DNA of 64,000 bases from Fusobacterium sp. FSA-380-WT-3A. GTDB lineage: Bacteria > Fusobacteriota > Fusobacteriia > Fusobacteriales > Fusobacteriaceae. Positions 63,248-64,000 of this stretch are shown one piece after another (position 1 is the first letter of the stretch; each line of letters starts with the position of its first letter). The notes under the pieces are model-generated. The model did no database searches and was not told the DNA's origin. It was given only the letters and a program-made list of their open reading frames with translations. The stretch lies in contig NZ_JABAFQ010000002.1 of NCBI RefSeq assembly GCF_012843705.1, positions 124,001-188,000 of the forward strand. The letters are read 5' to 3'. The position numbers were made by a program, and so were the translations under genes.

Positions 63248-64000
63248 TTACATCACTTCCTTACCAATTTTTTTATTAATAAATTTTTTATTATTATATA
63301 CTATATTTCCTCTTACAATTGTTGTAAGAACTTCTCCACCTTTTAAGAATCCCTCATAAGGTGTCCATCCACATTTAGATACGACATCTTCTTTTTTTAT
63401 TCTTTCTGTTGTTTCTAAATTAATAATTACTAAATCTGCATCATATCCAATTTCTAGTTTACCTTTATTTTTTATATTAAATATTTTCGCAGTATTTTCA
63501 CTCATTATTCTTGTTAAATCAGTTAAAGTTATTCTTCCACCAGCTACACCTTTTAACATCATTTCTAAAGAATGTTCAACCCCTGGTATTCCAAAAGTTA
63601 ATTTTTCTAATTTTTCTTCTAATTTATGGGGAGCATGGTCTGTTCCTATTGTATCAATAGTCCCATCTATTATCCCTTCCCATAAAGCTTCATTGTCTTC
63701 TTTTGTTTTTAACTCAGGTTTCATTCTTAGAAGAGAATTCTTTAAAACATCTTTTTCATTTAAAAATAAATGGTGTGGTGTAACCTCTCCATATATCTTT
63801 AAACCTTTTTTCTTTCCAATTCTTACCATTTCAACTTCTTCTTTTGTAGATAAATGACAAAGATATACTGGAGTTCCTGTTTTTTCAGAAAGTTCTATAG
63901 CCTTTTGTACCATCTCTCCTTCTGCATGTACTCCTACTAATTTAGAAGCTCTAAAAATATTTTCTAATATTTTTTCATCTTCAACTAACATATTTCCTGT
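63248..64000 (-). CDS. pyrC: Dihydroorotase (partial, N-terminus beyond right edge)
   Basis: 250 residues visible; the frame is open through base 64000, with three further codons before the Met at 63991, so the N-terminal part with the HxH metal motif lies outside the window. The C-terminal part shows VYLCHLSTKEEVEM, GEVTPHHLFLNE, TIGTDHAPHKLEEK and PGVEHSLEMML, characteristic of class I dihydroorotase. It closes carbamoyl aspartate to dihydroorotate and is co-transcribed with pyrE. Confidence 0.95.
   Translation of the reverse strand, partial: TGNMLVEDEKILENIFRASKLVGVHAEGEMVQKAIELSEKTGTPVYLCHLSTKEEVEMVRIGKKKGLKIYGEVTPHHLFLNEKDVLKNSLLRMKPELKTKEDNEALWEGIIDGTIDTIGTDHAPHKLEEKLEKLTFGIPGVEHSLEMMLKGVAGGRITLTDLTRIMSENTAKIFNIKNKGKLEIGYDADLVIINLETTERIKKEDVVSKCGWTPYEGFLKGGEVLTTIVRGNIVYNNKKFINKKIGKEVM

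Overview
The window is a chromosomal segment of a very AT-rich, anaerobic, double-membrane bacterium, most likely a Fusobacterium or close relative. The grounds are the extreme A/T codon use and several outer-membrane markers: Kdo enzymes KdsD and KdsC, heptose enzyme GmhA, Lgt and many lipoproteins. FabK, a fused NfnAB electron-bifurcating enzyme, RNase Y and an AT-rich SRP RNA fit the same picture. The species is an inference; no rRNA gene is present. There is no phage, insertion sequence, CRISPR array or tRNA. It reads as core genome with small regulatory and accessory islands.

Layout. 1-2910: a GNAT-CDF metal exporter cut by the left edge, the SRP RNA gene, and an ECF sigma-factor operon (lipoprotein, sigma, small membrane protein, secreted protein). 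2984-5510: ispG, a three-copy array of putative small-RNA genes (4115-4480), and a PfoR-like membrane protein. 5691-13704: minus-strand operons miaB-rho-M23 peptidase, alpha/beta hydrolase-Ogg2, and lrgA-lrgB-phosphatase-dapF. 13859-26204: M20 hydrolase, mgsA, HU, FAH hydrolase, phosphatases, an AEC transporter, a guanine-riboswitch purine permease, kdsD, fabK and small proteins. 26296-30588: LysR-gmhA-secreted nuclease, then thiN and uraA. 30759-35863: a sialic-acid island (siaQM, siaP, a LacI regulator, nanM) from one strong promoter; a YhcH/NanQ-type anomerase lies at 46124. 36094-43823: an RsbV/RsbW-like module with RNase Y, then miaA-obgE and a three-domain acyl-ACP synthetase/ACP/acyltransferase. 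43918-52651: an L,D-transpeptidase-like protein, a degenerate OLD-family protein, and an envelope operon (rodA, DUF896, asnS, esterase, lipoprotein, glycosyltransferase-deacetylase fusion). 52786-64000: kdsC, a PepT-like peptidase, lgt-META-ACT, an iron alcohol dehydrogenase divergent from LysR-nfnAB, a second candidate sRNA, and pyrC-pyrE (pyrC cut by the right edge).

The most unusual element is the array at 4115-4480. Three tandem plus-strand units each carry two TGACA-like boxes 11 bp apart, then 11 bp, a perfect TATAAT, an identical 16-nt block at the predicted transcription start, and their own intrinsic terminator with unrelated stem sequence. This looks like a family of sibling small RNAs of about 65-75 nt under a common activator. 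A separate C-rich candidate sRNA lies at 57866-57974. Other points of interest are the hairpin holding the uraA ribosome-binding site, the hairpin between siaP and siaQM, several domain fusions, and a 45-residue amphipathic protein.

All calls come from reading sequence and translation by eye. Family names rest on recognised motifs, and no database search was run.
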